DNA from: Bacillota bacterium
GTDB taxonomy: Bacteria; Bacillota; Clostridia; Oscillospirales; Ruminococcaceae
Length of the DNA stretch: 64,000 nucleotides
Assembly: GCA_023439835.1 (NCBI GenBank)
Contig: JAEXUW010000013.1
Span: forward strand, 62,001-126,000
Direction: 5' to 3'
Shown: piece by piece, positions 7,049 to 15,071 of the stretch
Layout of the letters: the number at the start of each line of letters is the position of its first letter
Position numbering within the stretch: position 1 is the stretch's first letter
Translations under genes and position numbers: made by a program
The notes under the pieces: model-generated
Database searches by the model: none
Seen by the model: the letters and a program-made list of their open reading frames with translations, nothing else
Told to the model about the DNA's origin: nothing

Positions 7049-8719
7049 TTAGAAAAGCCCTGAAATGTTCCCGAAATTATCGCAGTCGATTTTTTCAGCG
7101 GCAGGCAGCTTTGGAAGCCCCGGCATAGTCATAATATCTCCGGTCATTGCAACGACAAAGCCTGCTCCCGCCGAGAGCCTGACATCACGGACGGTTATTT
7201 CAAAATTATTCGGCTTTCCGAGCTTTGAAGGGTCGTCAGAAAGCGAATACTGTGTTTTTGCAACACATACAGGGATTTTATCAAAGCCCAGCTCATTTAT
7301 TTCCTTAATTGCTTTCTCAGCCTGAGCGGTGAAAACCACGCCGCTTGCACGATAAATTTCTTTTGCGATAATATTAAGCTTTTCTTTTATGGGAAGCCTT
7401 TCGTCATACAAGGGCTTAAAGCATGATTCGCATTTTTCGATTGCTTCACAAACCTTAAAGGCAAGGTCTTTTCCGCCGTCGCCGCCCTTAGCGAATATTT
7501 CGGTAAGAGAAACGCTCACTCTCATATTCTCACAAAACTGCTGAATGAATTCTATTTCAGCGTCACTGTCGGTGTGAAAGCGGTTGATTGCAACCACAAC
7601 AGGCACGCCAAATTTCTGCATATTTTCAATGTGCGTTTGAAGATTGACAATGCCTTTCTTGAGAGCGTCAAGATTTTCTGCCGCAAGGTCAGCCTTTAAA
7701 ACGCCGCCGTTATATTTCAAAGCACGAATTGTTGCGACAAGCACAACGCAGTCGGGCTTCAGTCCGGCAAAGCGACATTTTATATCAAAAAACTTTTCTG
7801 CTCCAAGGTCCGAGCCAAAGCCGGCTTCGGTAATAGTATAATCCCCCAGCTTTAGCGCAAGCTTAGTCGCTCGAACTGAATTACAGCCGTGTGCAATATT
7901 GGCAAAGGGTCCGCCGTGCATTATCGCAGGAGTATTTTCAAGCGTCTGAACAAGGTTCGGCTTTAAAGCGTCCTTTAAAAGTGCGGTCATTGCGCCGCAG
8001 CCGCCTAAATCCTTGGCGAATACCGGCTTGTTATCAAAGGTATAAGCCACAAGAATTCGTTCAAGCCTTGCTTTTAGGTCCTCAAGATCAGCGGCAAGAC
8101 AAAGTATCGCCATAACCTCTGAGGCAACGGTGATGTTGAAGCCATCCTCACGGGGAATGCCGTTTAGCTTTCCGCCTAAGCCGACAATAATATTGCGAAG
8201 GGCACGGTCGTTCATATCCATACAGCGCTTGAACATTATTCGACGAGAATCAATATTCAGCAAATTACCCTGCTGAATATGATTGTCAATTAAAGCACAA
8301 AGCAGATTATTCGCCGAGGTGATAGCATGCATATCTCCCGTGAAGTGAAGATTAATATCCTCCATCGGGACAACCTGAGAATAGCCGCCGCCTGCCGCAC
8401 CGCCCTTGATTCCAAAAACAGGGCCGAGCGACGGCTCACGAAGCGCAAGCACTGCCTTCTTTCCGATTTTAGCCATCGCCTGAGAAAGCCCGACGCTCAT
8501 TGTGGTTTTGCCCTCTCCCGCAGGGGTGGGGTTAATTGCGGTGACTAAAATCAGCTTTCCATCGGGGCGGCATTCAAGCTTTGAAAAAAGACCCTCCGAC
8601 AGCTTAGCTTTATAATGCCCATAAGGCTCCAAATCATCCTCTGAAATATCAAGTCCGGCGGCGATTTCGCTAATTTTTTTCATATTACAGCTTTGTGCGA
8701 TTTCGATATCGGTTAACAT
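7049..8719 (-). CDS. fhs: formate--tetrahydrofolate ligase
   Basis: The enzyme makes 10-formyl-THF from formate, THF and ATP for purine and one-carbon metabolism, or for the methyl branch of acetogenesis. It has 556 residues (the usual length), the P-loop TPAGEGKTTMSVGL, FGIKGGAAGGGYSQV, and AGFGSDLGAEKF. I start it at 8719 (MLTDIEIAQ) because GGAGGGG lies 4 bases before that ATG; an upstream in-frame ATG at 8752 has no such site. No other Wood-Ljungdahl gene is in the window, so a biosynthetic role is the safe reading. Confidence 0.96.
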   Translation of the reverse strand: MLTDIEIAQSCNMKKISEIAAGLDISEDDLEPYGHYKAKLSEGLFSKLECRPDGKLILVTAINPTPAGEGKTTMSVGLSQAMAKIGKKAVLALREPSLGPVFGIKGGAAGGGYSQVVPMEDINLHFTGDMHAITSANNLLCALIDNHIQQGNLLNIDSRRIMFKRCMDMNDRALRNIIVGLGGKLNGIPREDGFNITVASEVMAILCLAADLEDLKARLERILVAYTFDNKPVFAKDLGGCGAMTALLKDALKPNLVQTLENTPAIMHGGPFANIAHGCNSVRATKLALKLGDYTITEAGFGSDLGAEKFFDIKCRFAGLKPDCVVLVATIRALKYNGGVLKADLAAENLDALKKGIVNLQTHIENMQKFGVPVVVAINRFHTDSDAEIEFIQQFCENMRVSVSLTEIFAKGGDGGKDLAFKVCEAIEKCESCFKPLYDERLPIKEKLNIIAKEIYRASGVVFTAQAEKAIKEINELGFDKIPVCVAKTQYSLSDDPSKLGKPNNFEITVRDVRLSAGAGFVVAMTGDIMTMPGLPKLPAAEKIDCDNFGNISGLF

Positions 8720-8766
8720 ACAACCCCTCCAAAAAACAATGTCGTGAATCAAAAATACTAAAATAT

Positions 8767-8795
8767 ATTATATCACAGCTTAAATTATTTTTCCA
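8767..8795 (-). promoter_or_regulatory. probable fhs promoter
   Basis: Minus-strand TATAAT (8767-8772) is preceded at 17 bases by TGGAAA, a 4/6 match to the -35 consensus. Confidence 0.45.
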
Positions 8796-8846
8796 TACTT
8801 ATTAGCATAAAATAAGCTTGTCGGTGAATATTTACATAGATAAATA

Positions 8847-8875
8847 TTGCGTTTCGGCAAAAGCTGTTATATAAT
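8847..8875 (+). promoter_or_regulatory. rodA-like gene promoter
   Basis: -35 TTGCGT (8847-8852) and -10 TATAAT (8870-8875) are spaced by 17 bases, about 35 bases before the ATG. Confidence 0.75.
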
Positions 8876-8910
8876 TATCATATTAAGTCGAAATTTAAGG
8901 AGGGAAAAGC

Positions 8911-10044
8911 ATGAAAAAGCTCGGAAAGCTCTTGTGGAGTTTTGTTAAAAAGCTGGACAAGTATCTGCTTTTTGCGGTTACGCTTTGCTCTGCTCTTGGG
9001 ATAGTGCTTATTTACTCCATATATAAAAACGGTGTTTCGTCGAGTGTTTATCCTTCGACCTATAAGACACAGCTTGTCGCAACCGGTTTAGGAATTATAG
9101 CGGCGATGGTCATTTCGGCGATTGACTATAATAAGCTTGCGAAGCTCTGGTTCCTTTATGCTCCTGTGGCGATTGGGCTTGTCATGCTCACCTTCACTCC
9201 GCTTGGGATTCAGCGAGAGGGCACAGACGACAGAGCGTGGATTGATTTGGGAGTAACCACCTTTCAGCCGTCAGAGGTTTTAAAGCTTGCGTTTATTTTT
9301 TCATTTGCCTATCATCTGACAAAGGTCGGAGATAAAATCAATAATCCTCTAAATGTTATTTTATTATGTGCTCATGGGGGGGCTCCAATTCTTCTTGTTT
9401 CGGCGCAGGGGGATCAGGGCACGGCAATAGTTTTTGGCGTAATTTTCATCATGATGATTTTTGTCGCAGGCATTTCGTGGAAGTATATAACCGCAGCTGT
9501 TGTGGCTTCGCCTATTTTAGCCGTCTTGGCGTGGAACTTTCTTTTGCTTTCTCACCACAAGACGAGAATCAAAATAATTTTCAATCCGGATCTTGACCCT
9601 TTGGGCGCAGGGAATCAGCAAAGACAGGGGAAAATTGCACTAGGATCAGGTCAGCTTTACGGAAAAGGACTTTTCGGCGGTGAATACAGCTATGTCGCCG
9701 AGGTTCAAAACGACTTTATTTTTTCATATTTGGGGCAGACGCTGGGCTTTGTGGGCTGTATGGCGCTGTGCTGTGTTATCGCATTTATTTGCATCAAGCT
9801 AATGAGCAATGCCGCCGGCGCAAAGGATATCACAGGAAAGCTGATTTGTACGGGAGTATTTGCGCTGTTCTTTGCACATGCTGTAATGAACATTGGCATG
9901 GTTATCGGTGTAATGCCGGTTATCGGTGTTCCTCTTCCCTTTGTCAGTGCCGGCGGAACAGCGGTGCTGAGTATGTATATGGCGATAGGAATGGCGATGA
10001 GCGTTCATTCTCACAACGAGAAAAGTAACGCATTATTTTATTAA
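8911..10044 (+). CDS. FtsW/RodA/SpoVE family peptidoglycan polymerase
   Basis: SEDS-family glycosyltransferases polymerise lipid II in the membrane together with a class B PBP. The 377-residue protein has about ten membrane segments, the FQPSEVLKLAFIF motif (family FQPSE), DQGTAIVF, and the C-terminal GVPLPFVSAGGTA. The loop reads EVQNDFIFSYLGQ where FtsW/RodA usually show HTDFIF. The catalytic Asp region (WIDLGVTTFQPSE) is present. It looks closer to RodA than to FtsW, but I cannot separate these without alignment. GGAGGG precedes the ATG, and tcdA follows after 16 bases. Confidence 0.9.
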   Translation: MKKLGKLLWSFVKKLDKYLLFAVTLCSALGIVLIYSIYKNGVSSSVYPSTYKTQLVATGLGIIAAMVISAIDYNKLAKLWFLYAPVAIGLVMLTFTPLGIQREGTDDRAWIDLGVTTFQPSEVLKLAFIFSFAYHLTKVGDKINNPLNVILLCAHGGAPILLVSAQGDQGTAIVFGVIFIMMIFVAGISWKYITAAVVASPILAVLAWNFLLLSHHKTRIKIIFNPDLDPLGAGNQQRQGKIALGSGQLYGKGLFGGEYSYVAEVQNDFIFSYLGQTLGFVGCMALCCVIAFICIKLMSNAAGAKDITGKLICTGVFALFFAHAVMNIGMVIGVMPVIGVPLPFVSAGGTAVLSMYMAIGMAMSVHSHNEKSNALFY

Positions 10045-10060
10045 TAGTCGGAGAAATTGT

Positions 10061-10777
10061 ATGCTTAATGAATTTTCAAGAACTGAGCTGATTATCGGCA
10101 AAGAAGCGGTTGAAAGACTGCGGGATGCTTCTGTAATTGTGTTCGGTGTCGGCGGAGTGGGCTCGTTCACGGTTGAGGCGCTTGCTAGAAGCTCGGTCGG
10201 GACGATTGCACTTGTTGACGACGACAAGGTGTGCCTCACAAACATTAACCGTCAGCTTATTGCTTTGCGTTCAACAGTGGGGAAAAGCAAGGTCGAGGTG
10301 GCACGTGACAGAATTCTTGACATTAACCCCACCTGTAAGGTTATAACCTATCAGTGCTTTTATTCTGAAGAAACAGCCGACAGCATTGACCTTTCACAAT
10401 TTGACTATATTGTCGATGCGATAGATACCGTTTCAGCTAAGCTGACGCTGATTGAAAGAGCACAGGCACAGAATATTCCGATAATAAGCTGTATGGGCTG
10501 TGGAAACAAGCTTGACCCGACTCAATTTGAGGTGACGGATATTTATAAGACCTCTGTATGTCCGCTTGCAAAGGTTATGCGATATGAGTTAAAAAAGCGG
10601 GGAGTAAAAAAGCTCAAGGTGCTATATTCAAAGGAGCAACCTAGTAAAACAGCAGAAGAAACGGGGGAAATTACAGAAAAACGTCATATCCCCGGGAGCA
10701 TTAGTTTTGTTCCTTCTGTCGCCGGGTTAATAATCGGCGGTGAGGTTATAAAGGATATTGCTTTTGAGCGGATATAA
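10061..10777 (+). CDS. tcdA: tRNA threonylcarbamoyladenosine dehydratase (TcdA-like, ThiF/E1 fold)
   Basis: TcdA cyclises t6A37 of tRNA to ct6A using ATP. The 238-residue protein has the nucleotide-binding FGVGGVGSFTVEAL at about 28-41, DDDKVCLTNINRQ, the DAIDTVSAKL acidic motif and CMGCGNKLDP. This pattern is that of the TcdA/YgdL branch rather than MoeB, which carries two CxxC zinc sites. Its presence fits with tsaB and tsaE in the same window, which make its substrate. A strong terminator follows. Confidence 0.9.
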   Translation: MLNEFSRTELIIGKEAVERLRDASVIVFGVGGVGSFTVEALARSSVGTIALVDDDKVCLTNINRQLIALRSTVGKSKVEVARDRILDINPTCKVITYQCFYSEETADSIDLSQFDYIVDAIDTVSAKLTLIERAQAQNIPIISCMGCGNKLDPTQFEVTDIYKTSVCPLAKVMRYELKKRGVKKLKVLYSKEQPSKTAEETGEITEKRHIPGSISFVPSVAGLIIGGEVIKDIAFERI

Positions 10778-10796
10778 TCAATAAATATTATACTGA

Positions 10797-10827
10797 CCCC
10801 TGCCCTTTTAGGGCGGGGGTTATTTTG
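10797..10827 (+). terminator. terminator after tcdA
   Basis: CCCCTGCCC pairs with GGGCGGGGG around a TTTTA loop, followed by TTATTTTG. Confidence 0.9.
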
Positions 10828-10874
10828 TCTACACTTTATTTACAAAAAATACATCTAAAACAGAAAAATGCATA

Positions 10875-10903
10875 TTGACAAAAGAGTCAATTGGATATAT
10901 AGT
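10875..10903 (+). promoter_or_regulatory. promoter of ytrA-type operon
   Basis: -35 TTGACA (10875-10880) and -10 TATAGT (10898-10903) have 17-base spacing. The -35 lies in a small inverted repeat, TTGAC AAAAGA GTCAA. Confidence 0.9.
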
Positions 10904-10924
10904 TAGTTACATAAGTAATTAACT
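10901..10924. promoter_or_regulatory. probable GntR/YtrA operator
   Basis: AGTTAGTTAC and GTAATTAACT form a 10-bp inverted repeat (one mismatch) around ATAA. It overlaps the last bases of the -10 and the start point, ideal for autorepression by the GntR protein encoded just downstream. Confidence 0.75.
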
Positions 10925-10945
10925 AGCAAACAAAGGAGGGGTGAT

Positions 10946-11314
10946 ATGCAGATAAATAATGAAGGCGAGCGCCCAATTTATGTGGAAGTAGCCTCATTGA
11001 TTGAGGACGCCATACTTTCCGGTGCGTTTTCTGAGGAAACTCAAATCCCGTCGACGACTGAGCTTTCAGTCAGTATGAAAATCAATCCGGCGACTGCGTT
11101 AAAGGGCATTAATATGCTTGTTGACGAAGGGATAATTTATAAGAAAAGGGGACTTGGCATGTTTGTTTCAAAAGGCTCGGCTGAGAAAATACACTTAAAG
11201 AGAAAAAATGAATTTTTCGAAGCTTTTGTCAGCTCACTTGTCGAGGAGGCTCGCAAGCTTAAAATATCTAAAGAAGAAATTGTCGTTATGATTGAAAGGG
11301 GTTTTAATAAATGA
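10946..11314 (+). CDS. GntR-family regulator, YtrA subfamily
   Basis: A 122-residue transcription factor: winged helix-turn-helix at about 10-75 (RPIYVEVASLIEDAILSGAF, TTELSVSMKINPATALKGIN, then the wing RGLGMFVSKG) plus a short helical dimerisation tail. The small size and lack of a large effector domain mark the YtrA subgroup, which usually represses its own ABC exporter operon. The ATGA overlap with the ABC ATPase gene and the inverted repeat at the promoter support this. The inducing signal is unknown; in other Firmicutes it is often a cell-wall-active compound. Confidence 0.92.
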   Translation: MQINNEGERPIYVEVASLIEDAILSGAFSEETQIPSTTELSVSMKINPATALKGINMLVDEGIIYKKRGLGMFVSKGSAEKIHLKRKNEFFEAFVSSLVEEARKLKISKEEIVVMIERGFNK

Positions 11315-12162
11315 GTTCAGTGAAGGTTAATAATATCACAAAATGCTATAAGGATGTAACAGCCTTAAAGGATTTCAGCGTGACTTTTGAAGAGGGGAAG
11401 ATTTATGGACTTCTCGGAAGAAACGGCGCCGGTAAGTCAACTCTTCTAAATCTTATCACCAACAGAATTTTCCCGACCAGTGGTGAGGCGACTGTTGACG
11501 GCGAAAATGTTCTTGAGAATGACAGCGCTCTTTCAAAGATTTACGGAATGTCAGAAAAGAATGTTTATCCCGAGGAGTTCAAGGTTAAAGCTGCGTTTAA
11601 GTGGACAAAGGAGTTTTATCCGGACTTTGATATGGACTATGCGAAGGAGCTTTCAAAGAAATTTTCACTTGACATAAACAAAAAGCTAAAGGGGCTTTCA
11701 ACAGGCTATACCTCAATCGCAAAGGTAATAATGGCGCTGGCTTCAAATGCGCCGATAATACTTCTTGATGAGCCTGTATTGGGACTTGACGCAAATCACC
11801 GCGACCTTTTCTATAAGCTTCTCGTTGAGGATTATTCAAAAAATCCGCGCACAATTGTCATCTCAACTCATTTGATTGAAGAGGTTGCAACGGTTATTGA
11901 GCAGGTTGTTATAGTGAAAAACGGCGAGAAAATTCTCGACGAGCCGACAGAGACGGTGCTTTCAAAGGGCTATTCTGTTTCAGGACCGGCGGTTAAGGTT
12001 GACGAGTATTCAAAAGGCAGGCAGATAATCGGTGAGGATTCAATCGGCGGGCTGAAAACCGCACATATTATGGGAACACCGGACAAAGGAATGCTCCCCG
12101 ACGGGCTTGAAATGACAAGGCTTGACCTTCAAAAGCTGTTCATTCAGCTCACAAACAGCTAG
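11311..12162 (+). CDS. ABC transporter ATP-binding protein (exporter type)
   Basis: The 283-residue nucleotide-binding subunit has Walker A LLGRNGAGKSTLLN near residues 34-47, a variant signature LSTGYTSIAK instead of LSGGQ, Walker B IILLDEPVLGLD and the switch His in STHLIEE. Its start overlaps the regulator by 4 bases (ATGA). The C-terminal ~70 residues after the ATPase core are typical of bacitracin/YtrB-like ATPases. It should pair with the membrane proteins that follow. Confidence 0.93.
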   Translation: MSSVKVNNITKCYKDVTALKDFSVTFEEGKIYGLLGRNGAGKSTLLNLITNRIFPTSGEATVDGENVLENDSALSKIYGMSEKNVYPEEFKVKAAFKWTKEFYPDFDMDYAKELSKKFSLDINKKLKGLSTGYTSIAKVIMALASNAPIILLDEPVLGLDANHRDLFYKLLVEDYSKNPRTIVISTHLIEEVATVIEQVVIVKNGEKILDEPTETVLSKGYSVSGPAVKVDEYSKGRQIIGEDSIGGLKTAHIMGTPDKGMLPDGLEMTRLDLQKLFIQLTNS

Positions 12163-12171
12163 GAGGAGTAT

Positions 12172-12906
12172 ATGAAATCAAAAGCAATTATTAAATTTCA
12201 TTTAAATGAAACATCAACCTCAATGATTATGTTTTATACTATCTTCTTCGCTATTGAAGCGATAATGATAATAACATCAATTTCATTAAAATCCCCCGAA
12301 AATCTGACTTTTAACGGCGGTGAGATATCCTCATGGATTTATATTTTTGTAATCGGGCTTATGATGTTTAAAAAGCCGATGAACTTCTTCACAGCACATG
12401 GAGTATCAAGAAAAACAGCCGTGAAAAGCCTTTTTATGACGGCAGGTCTGTTTTCTTTAGGAATGGCGGTCATTGATGTCTTAAATTTTGCGATAATAGG
12501 TGCAACAGGCATTTTTAAGGGTGAGTTCAATTCTCTTTATGGCACACGCTTTGGCAAAGAGCTTTCAATGAAATATATACCTGAGTTTCTAACAAATCAG
12601 TTCATTTCACTTTTGTTCTATGTTATGCTTGCTTATTTAATTGGGGTTGTGCTATACAGACTCCCCATGAAGGTGAAAATAGGTTTAATTATAGGTGTGT
12701 TTGCAGTTATGTTTCTGGCACCTTTCGGTCTTGTCAGACTGCCTCACGGGATATTGAATATAGTTGAGAAAGCTGCAAAGACATTCTATAAGCATGTGCT
12801 TATCAATCCTGTGGGCAATTCTATTTTCAAAGCCGGCGGTATTGTTGCATTTGGCGCAGTATCTTATCTGACAGCGGTGCGGGCAAGCTTTTCTGAAAAA
12901 ACATAA
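12172..12906 (+). CDS. ABC-2-type membrane protein of YtrA-controlled operon
   Basis: The 244-residue protein has about six hydrophobic segments and a short GVSRKTAVKSLF loop that recurs in the next two proteins as GMGVSRRVAVLS and GMGVSRKTTFAS, suggesting distant paralogy. AGGAGG is well placed before the ATG. It is the first of three membrane subunits after the ATPase. The last 13 codons (LTAVRASF...) are repeated as an orphan fragment before the third membrane gene. Confidence 0.8.
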   Translation: MKSKAIIKFHLNETSTSMIMFYTIFFAIEAIMIITSISLKSPENLTFNGGEISSWIYIFVIGLMMFKKPMNFFTAHGVSRKTAVKSLFMTAGLFSLGMAVIDVLNFAIIGATGIFKGEFNSLYGTRFGKELSMKYIPEFLTNQFISLLFYVMLAYLIGVVLYRLPMKVKIGLIIGVFAVMFLAPFGLVRLPHGILNIVEKAAKTFYKHVLINPVGNSIFKAGGIVAFGAVSYLTAVRASFSEKT

Positions 12907-12919
12907 GGGGGGAAGATAC

Positions 12920-13687
12920 ATGCTGAAAAAATACAGGTCGGCGCTTTGGTTTCAAAAAAGAGTAATTATCGGCGCTGTTTTACTTTGTTTGATTTTGATA
13001 GCACAACAAGCGATTTATTATCTTAGAATTAAGTCAGGCGCTATTGTTGACGTTCAGACTTATGAGGGGCTAATGAAATGGTTCTGCGTGGGTATAATTG
13101 CAGGAACTTTTGGAATGACATTCAGGTTTTTACTGGGGATGGGAGTATCGAGAAGGGTAGCGGTGCTTTCTAACATAACCATAATAATTCTTGTGAGTTT
13201 GATTCTTGCTTTGGGGAATGTGCTGATTCTTAGGTTTTTTATAGGGCAGTATGATTCTATTCTTTATATAGCCACTGAGAACACTTATATCTCCGAAAAA
13301 ATCGATGCTATTCAATTTAGTATTTATCGCCATGAAATATCCGAAAATGGTGCGTTTAGGGGTGTCATCGCTGAAATGTTCGCATGGAGCTTTAGCATGA
13401 TGATGATGTTTGCGTCAATTGCTTATGCGGTGAGGGCTATTGTATACCGACTAAGCGCAAGGGGAAGAAAGCTGTTTTTTGCATTAATGGCAGCACTTGT
13501 GTTACTTATACCGAGCAGCCTTTATCTGTTAAGCAGAAAAACCGATGCAATAAGCAAAGCGATCAGCTATCTTTTGCTTGAGGAGCCTCTTCGGTCATCG
13601 GTTTCATTTACAGTGATAGCGATAATTATGTTCACAACGGCGTATCTTCTCATTCGGCGTGCACCGCTTAAATATAAAGAGGAATAA
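12920..13687 (+). CDS. ABC-transporter-associated membrane protein, copy 1
   Basis: The 255-residue protein has about six membrane segments. It starts MLKKYRSALWFQ after GGGGGGA. Its C-terminal ~66 residues (from SSLYLLSRKTDAIS to APLKYKEE) are almost identical, at DNA level too, to those of the gene at 13800, while the middle has diverged. It likely forms the membrane channel with its neighbours. The substrate is unknown. Confidence 0.8.
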   Translation: MLKKYRSALWFQKRVIIGAVLLCLILIAQQAIYYLRIKSGAIVDVQTYEGLMKWFCVGIIAGTFGMTFRFLLGMGVSRRVAVLSNITIIILVSLILALGNVLILRFFIGQYDSILYIATENTYISEKIDAIQFSIYRHEISENGAFRGVIAEMFAWSFSMMMMFASIAYAVRAIVYRLSARGRKLFFALMAALVLLIPSSLYLLSRKTDAISKAISYLLLEEPLRSSVSFTVIAIIMFTTAYLLIRRAPLKYKEE

Positions 13688-13700
13688 AGACAACGCAATT

Positions 13701-13745
13701 AGTTTTTCAAAGCCTTTTAATTATAGAAATAAGAGTTGAAAAACT
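13701..13745. repeat. inverted-repeat-bounded segment at duplication junction
   Basis: AGTTTTTCAA (13701-13710) and TTGAAAAACT (13736-13745) are a perfect 10-bp inverted repeat flanking 25 bases. The segment ends one base before the duplicated sequence begins. Confidence 0.55.
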
Positions 13746-13746
13746 T

Positions 13747-13785
13747 CTGACAGCGGTGCGTGCAAGCTTTTTTGAAAAAACTTAA
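13747..13785 (+). pseudogene. duplicated 3' fragment of the 12172 gene
   Basis: The fragment encodes LTAVRASFFEKT and a stop, matching the last 12 codons and stop of the 12172-12906 gene (LTAVRASFSEKT) with few base changes. It sits 879 bases downstream of the original. It is a scar of the tandem duplication that created the third membrane gene. Confidence 0.85.
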
Positions 13786-13799
13786 AAGGGGGAAGATAC

Positions 13800-14561
13800 A
13801 TGCTAAAAAAATACAAGACGGCAGTGTGGTATCAATATTGGCATATATTAGCTGTGCTCGCATTATGCATTTATATTGTTTTAGAAAGAGTGATAGAGTA
13901 TAACACTATTCATCATGTAGTTAACAGACGCTATGAATTATTTATGTCATTAATGCTGGGGGCTATCATACTTTTTACTTTTGGGAAGACCTTTAGGTTG
14001 ATGATGGGGATGGGCGTTTCAAGAAAGACCACGTTTGCTTCTCAGCTGACGGTGATTATACTCGTAGGCTTGCTGTTTTCCGCGTTTAGAACACTAGATT
14101 TTATTATAGAATTAAGATTAGATTTAATCAAATATAGGGATTTATATAATGCTCATAAATCTTCAACATCTTTTATGACAGAGCTATATATAGGAAGCAA
14201 AAAAGAGTATGTCTATTCATTAGAAACACTGGATGTCATCGCACGAGATATGTTTTTGTGGTGCTTTAGCATGATTATGATGTATGCGGCAATAGCTTAT
14301 GCGGTGAGAATTTTTATTTACGGCTTAAGCTCAAAGGGGAAGAAACGGTTTTTCGCTTCATTGGCGGCGATAGTGATATTTGTCCCTAGCAGCCTTTATC
14401 TGTTAAGCAGAAAAACTGATGCAATAAGCAAAGCGATCAGCTATCTTTTGCTTGAGGATGCTCTTCGGTCATCGGTTTCATTTACAGTTATAGCGATAAT
14501 TATGTTCACAACGGCATATCTTCTCATTCGGCGTGCACCGCTTAAATATAAAGAGGAATAA
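13800..14561 (+). CDS. ABC-transporter-associated membrane protein, copy 2
   Basis: A 253-residue paralogue of the 12920 gene. It starts MLKKYKTAVWYQ after the same GGGGGA leader, has about six membrane segments and the GMGVSRKTTF loop. The last ~66 residues and the preceding leader are near-identical in DNA to copy 1, and the middle is diverged. The pattern indicates tandem duplication followed by divergence or partial gene conversion. A terminator follows. Confidence 0.8.
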   Translation: MLKKYKTAVWYQYWHILAVLALCIYIVLERVIEYNTIHHVVNRRYELFMSLMLGAIILFTFGKTFRLMMGMGVSRKTTFASQLTVIILVGLLFSAFRTLDFIIELRLDLIKYRDLYNAHKSSTSFMTELYIGSKKEYVYSLETLDVIARDMFLWCFSMIMMYAAIAYAVRIFIYGLSSKGKKRFFASLAAIVIFVPSSLYLLSRKTDAISKAISYLLLEDALRSSVSFTVIAIIMFTTAYLLIRRAPLKYKEE

Positions 14562-14582
14562 AGGACAACAAACGGAAATAAA

Positions 14583-14622
14583 AAAAGATGCAGAGGTTTT
14601 ATCCTTTGCATCTTTTATTTTT
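14583..14622. terminator. bidirectional terminator
   Basis: AAAAGATGCA pairs with TGCATCTTTT across a short loop, with A and T runs on both sides. It serves the ABC operon (+) and the ACT gene (-). Confidence 0.85.
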
Positions 14623-15054
14623 TTACATCTCGTAAATTTCGCTTGATTCAAGAATTTTTATATTGTTTTCTTTTAACGCTGTGACTGCTCTTTCATTATT
14701 CTCAACACGGAGGATAACATATGCTGTGCTGTCAGTACGGCTGACAAATGCATACATATACTCGACACTGATGTTGTTGGCATAAAGTATTTCCATCGCC
14801 TGTGAAAGTCCGCCCGGCTTATCCTCAATTCCAATAGCTATTACATTTGTGAGCGAAACGGTACAGCCGGCATCCTTGAGAGCCTTTTCAGCCTTGGGAG
14901 GATTGTTGACGATAAGACGCATGATTCCGAAATCCCTTGTGTCGGCGATTGAAAGCGCGCGAATGTCGATATTATTTTCTGTGAGAAGCTTTGTCACCTC
15001 TGAAAGTCTGCCCGGCTTATTTTCCACGAAAATTGAAAGCTGCTGAATGAACAT
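14623..15054 (-). CDS. tandem ACT-domain protein
   Basis: The 143-residue protein consists of two ACT domains: residues 1-70 (QLSIFVENKPGRLSEVTKLL) and 71-143 (VIAIGIEDKPGGLSQAMEIL), each with the PGRL/PGGL ligand loop. ACT domains bind amino acids, and stand-alone pairs are usually sensors. It is the last gene of the aromatic 2-oxoacid operon, so an aromatic amino acid is the natural guess for its ligand. It lies 17 bases after the PaaK gene. Confidence 0.9.
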   Translation of the reverse strand: MFIQQLSIFVENKPGRLSEVTKLLTENNIDIRALSIADTRDFGIMRLIVNNPPKAEKALKDAGCTVSLTNVIAIGIEDKPGGLSQAMEILYANNISVEYMYAFVSRTDSTAYVILRVENNERAVTALKENNIKILESSEIYEM

Positions 15055-15071
15055 ATATTTTTCCCCCTGTC

